Positions 63,020-64,000 of a stretch of DNA of 64,000 nucleotides are shown here, in pieces. The notes beneath the pieces are model-generated. The model made no database searches. It was not told where the DNA came from and saw nothing but the letters and a program-made list of their open reading frames with translations. The position numbers and the translations under genes are program-made. This DNA comes from JARFQH01 sp963825595 (lineage in GTDB: Bacteria > Desulfobacterota > Desulfobacteria > Desulfobacterales > SG8-13), in assembly GCA_963825595.1 (NCBI GenBank), contig CAWGUE010000018.1, positions 19,132 to 83,131 of the forward strand. The letters run 5' to 3'. The stretch's first letter is position 1. Every line of letters begins with the position of its first letter.

Positions 63020-63487
63020 ATGAAAATTGTCTCGATTGCGGTCAGTCGTAAAAAAGGTACGCGCAAACAATGCGTCGATTCTGTCGAATTAATCAATGAT
63101 CACGGCCTAAAAAGCGATGCTCACTCCGGACCCTGGCATCGGCAGGTCAGTTTCCTTGCTGCCGAGAGCATCGAGCGGGCACGCGACAGCGGGCTTGATG
63201 TCGAATTCGGCTCATTTGCCGAAAACATCGCCACCGAAGGAATCGACTGGGTGACGGTTCCGGTGGGAACGCGGTTCAAACTGGGTCAAACGGCCCTGGT
63301 GGAAATAACGCAGATCGGCAAAGAGTGTAAAAACAAATGCGCCATATACTACCAGGCCGGCGATTGTATCATGCCACGCGAGGGTGTCTTTGCCCGTGTT
63401 ATCAATGGCGGTGTTATTCGCACCGGCGATACGATTAAATGCCTGGGACCGCCCTTAAATATAGAAAAGGGTGGGGATGAGCAATAG
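63020..63487 (+). CDS. MOSC domain protein
   Basis: A 155-residue protein of the MOSC (molybdenum cofactor sulfurase C-terminal) family. Motif parts are HSGPWHRQVSFLAAESIERA and FAENIATEGIDW; the conserved Cys lies in GKECKNKCAIYYQAGDCIMP. MOSC proteins act in handling molybdenum or tungsten cofactor. The fdhD start lies inside its last codons, so both probably serve formate dehydrogenase. Confidence 0.88.
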   Translation: MKIVSIAVSRKKGTRKQCVDSVELINDHGLKSDAHSGPWHRQVSFLAAESIERARDSGLDVEFGSFAENIATEGIDWVTVPVGTRFKLGQTALVEITQIGKECKNKCAIYYQAGDCIMPREGVFARVINGGVIRTGDTIKCLGPPLNIEKGGDEQ

Positions 63488-64000
63488 GTCAAACAGTGCC
63501 GAGGATGCCATCCAACCTTTATTGGATGGGGGGAAAGCGAACGGCTATTGCGATGTCACCGTCAGCCACTGGGATGGGAGGAGCCGGCGCACCCGACGCA
63601 AAAACATCGTTGAAGAAGAGCCGCTTTCAATTCGCATCCAGGGGAAACCGTATTCGGTGATCATGCGCACACCCGGGAACGAAATGGCCCATGCCGCGGG
63701 TTTCTGCCTGGCTGAAGGTATTATCGATGCGCACGAAGACATCGCTGCACTCGGATTCTGCGATGATCGCGGCACCAACGTGGTCACCGTCACCCTGACC
63801 GCGTCGCGGCGTGAGAAAATCACCGATACCCTTGACCGCCGGTCATTTATCAGTCAAACGAGCTGCGGTATTTGCGGCAAAGAGATTGTCAGAGATTTGC
63901 AACAGCAGATTTCCCGCCTTCCGGAGGGACCGGTCCTGGCCGCCGACCGCGTCCTGAACTGCATCGAGATTCTGTCGAACCACCAGCCTCTGCGCCGTCG
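63477..64000 (+). CDS. fdhD: Formate dehydrogenase accessory protein FdhD, 5' part
   Basis: FdhD brings sulfur to the molybdenum or tungsten cofactor of formate dehydrogenase. The frame starts at ATG 63477 (GGGTGGGG just upstream), overlaps the MOSC stop, and runs off the end at base 64000. Visible signatures: EEPLSIRIQGKPYSVIMRTP, then GNEMAHAAGFCLAEGIID, and the catalytic loop TSCGICGKE. About 174 residues of roughly 260 are present. Its pairing with MOSC supports a nearby formate dehydrogenase beyond the window. Confidence 0.93.
   Translation, partial: MSNRSNSAEDAIQPLLDGGKANGYCDVTVSHWDGRSRRTRRKNIVEEEPLSIRIQGKPYSVIMRTPGNEMAHAAGFCLAEGIIDAHEDIAALGFCDDRGTNVVTVTLTASRREKITDTLDRRSFISQTSCGICGKEIVRDLQQQISRLPEGPVLAADRVLNCIEILSNHQPLRR

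Noticed and set aside
1..64000. CRISPR array, rRNA operon, prophage or integrative element
   Set aside because: No regularly spaced repeats, no rRNA or tRNA genes, and no integrase, transposase or phage structural genes were found.

Overview
The window is a chromosomal segment of a Gram-negative anaerobe, most probably a sulfate-reducing or related member of Desulfobacterota (Desulfobacterales-like). This rests on gene content: lpxC and a GT9 glycosyltransferase (outer membrane), pilMNOPQ, a DUF6178 protein, many sigma-54 type regulators, hydrogenase maturation hypB at the left edge and fdhD plus a MOSC protein at the right edge. No rRNA or tRNA gene, no CRISPR array and no intact transposase were seen. 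Almost all genes are chromosomal housekeeping genes; there is no large phage or integrative island.

Layout. 1-8.5 kb: end of hypB, then a leftward group (DUF6178, AmpG-like permease, GTP-dependent PEP carboxykinase, RdgB), then a rightward FGGY kinase. 8.6-15.7 kb: rightward recN, FmdB-like protein, a Fur-FeoA fusion regulator, a PflA-like radical SAM protein, a PPP-type phosphatase, an SH3 protein, a PfkB kinase and a membrane-anchored TPR protein. 15.7-26.5 kb: a leftward histidine kinase/sigma-54 activator pair faces a rightward type IV pilus operon (HTH gene, pilM, N, O, P, Q, strong terminator); a pilW/pilF-like lipoprotein gene converges on it. 26.5-32.7 kb: serS-thrC, fthC, pcm, yqaA and a LysR regulator. 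32.8-39.7 kb: leftward lpxC, DUF4390, NtrY-like kinase, NtrX-like activator, rsmD, coaD. 40-42.5 kb: a cobalamin riboswitch with its own terminator controls a divergent zinc-type dehydrogenase and a divergent TrpD-fold phosphoribosyltransferase. 42.7-56.2 kb: comM, an MscS channel with a frameshifted membrane partner, a GT9 enzyme, and a loose group of accessory genes (transglutaminase-like lipoprotein, GalT-like protein, AAA ATPase, HTH/two-CW protein), then metX-metW and a zinc-ribbon/HEAT protein. 56.5-62.9 kb: a leftward operon rplU, rpmA, obgE, proB, nadD, rsfS, gpmI, with an HsdR_N-like gene after it. 63-64 kb: MOSC protein and the start of fdhD.

The items most worth attention are: the B12-riboswitch operon, whose two enzymes both carry altered active-site signatures; the NtrX-like activator with GAFPGA in place of GAFTGA; the Fur-FeoA fusion; a roughly 185-bp inverted-repeat element lodged between ntrY and ntrX, with a palindromic core repeated 21 kb away; a nested-stem candidate RNA upstream of fthC; and three single-base frameshifts (two in the MscS partner, one in gpmI) that are either decay or sequencing error. 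Start sites were adjusted by ribosome-binding-site position where this was clear. All functional calls rest on reading motifs by eye; no database search was run.
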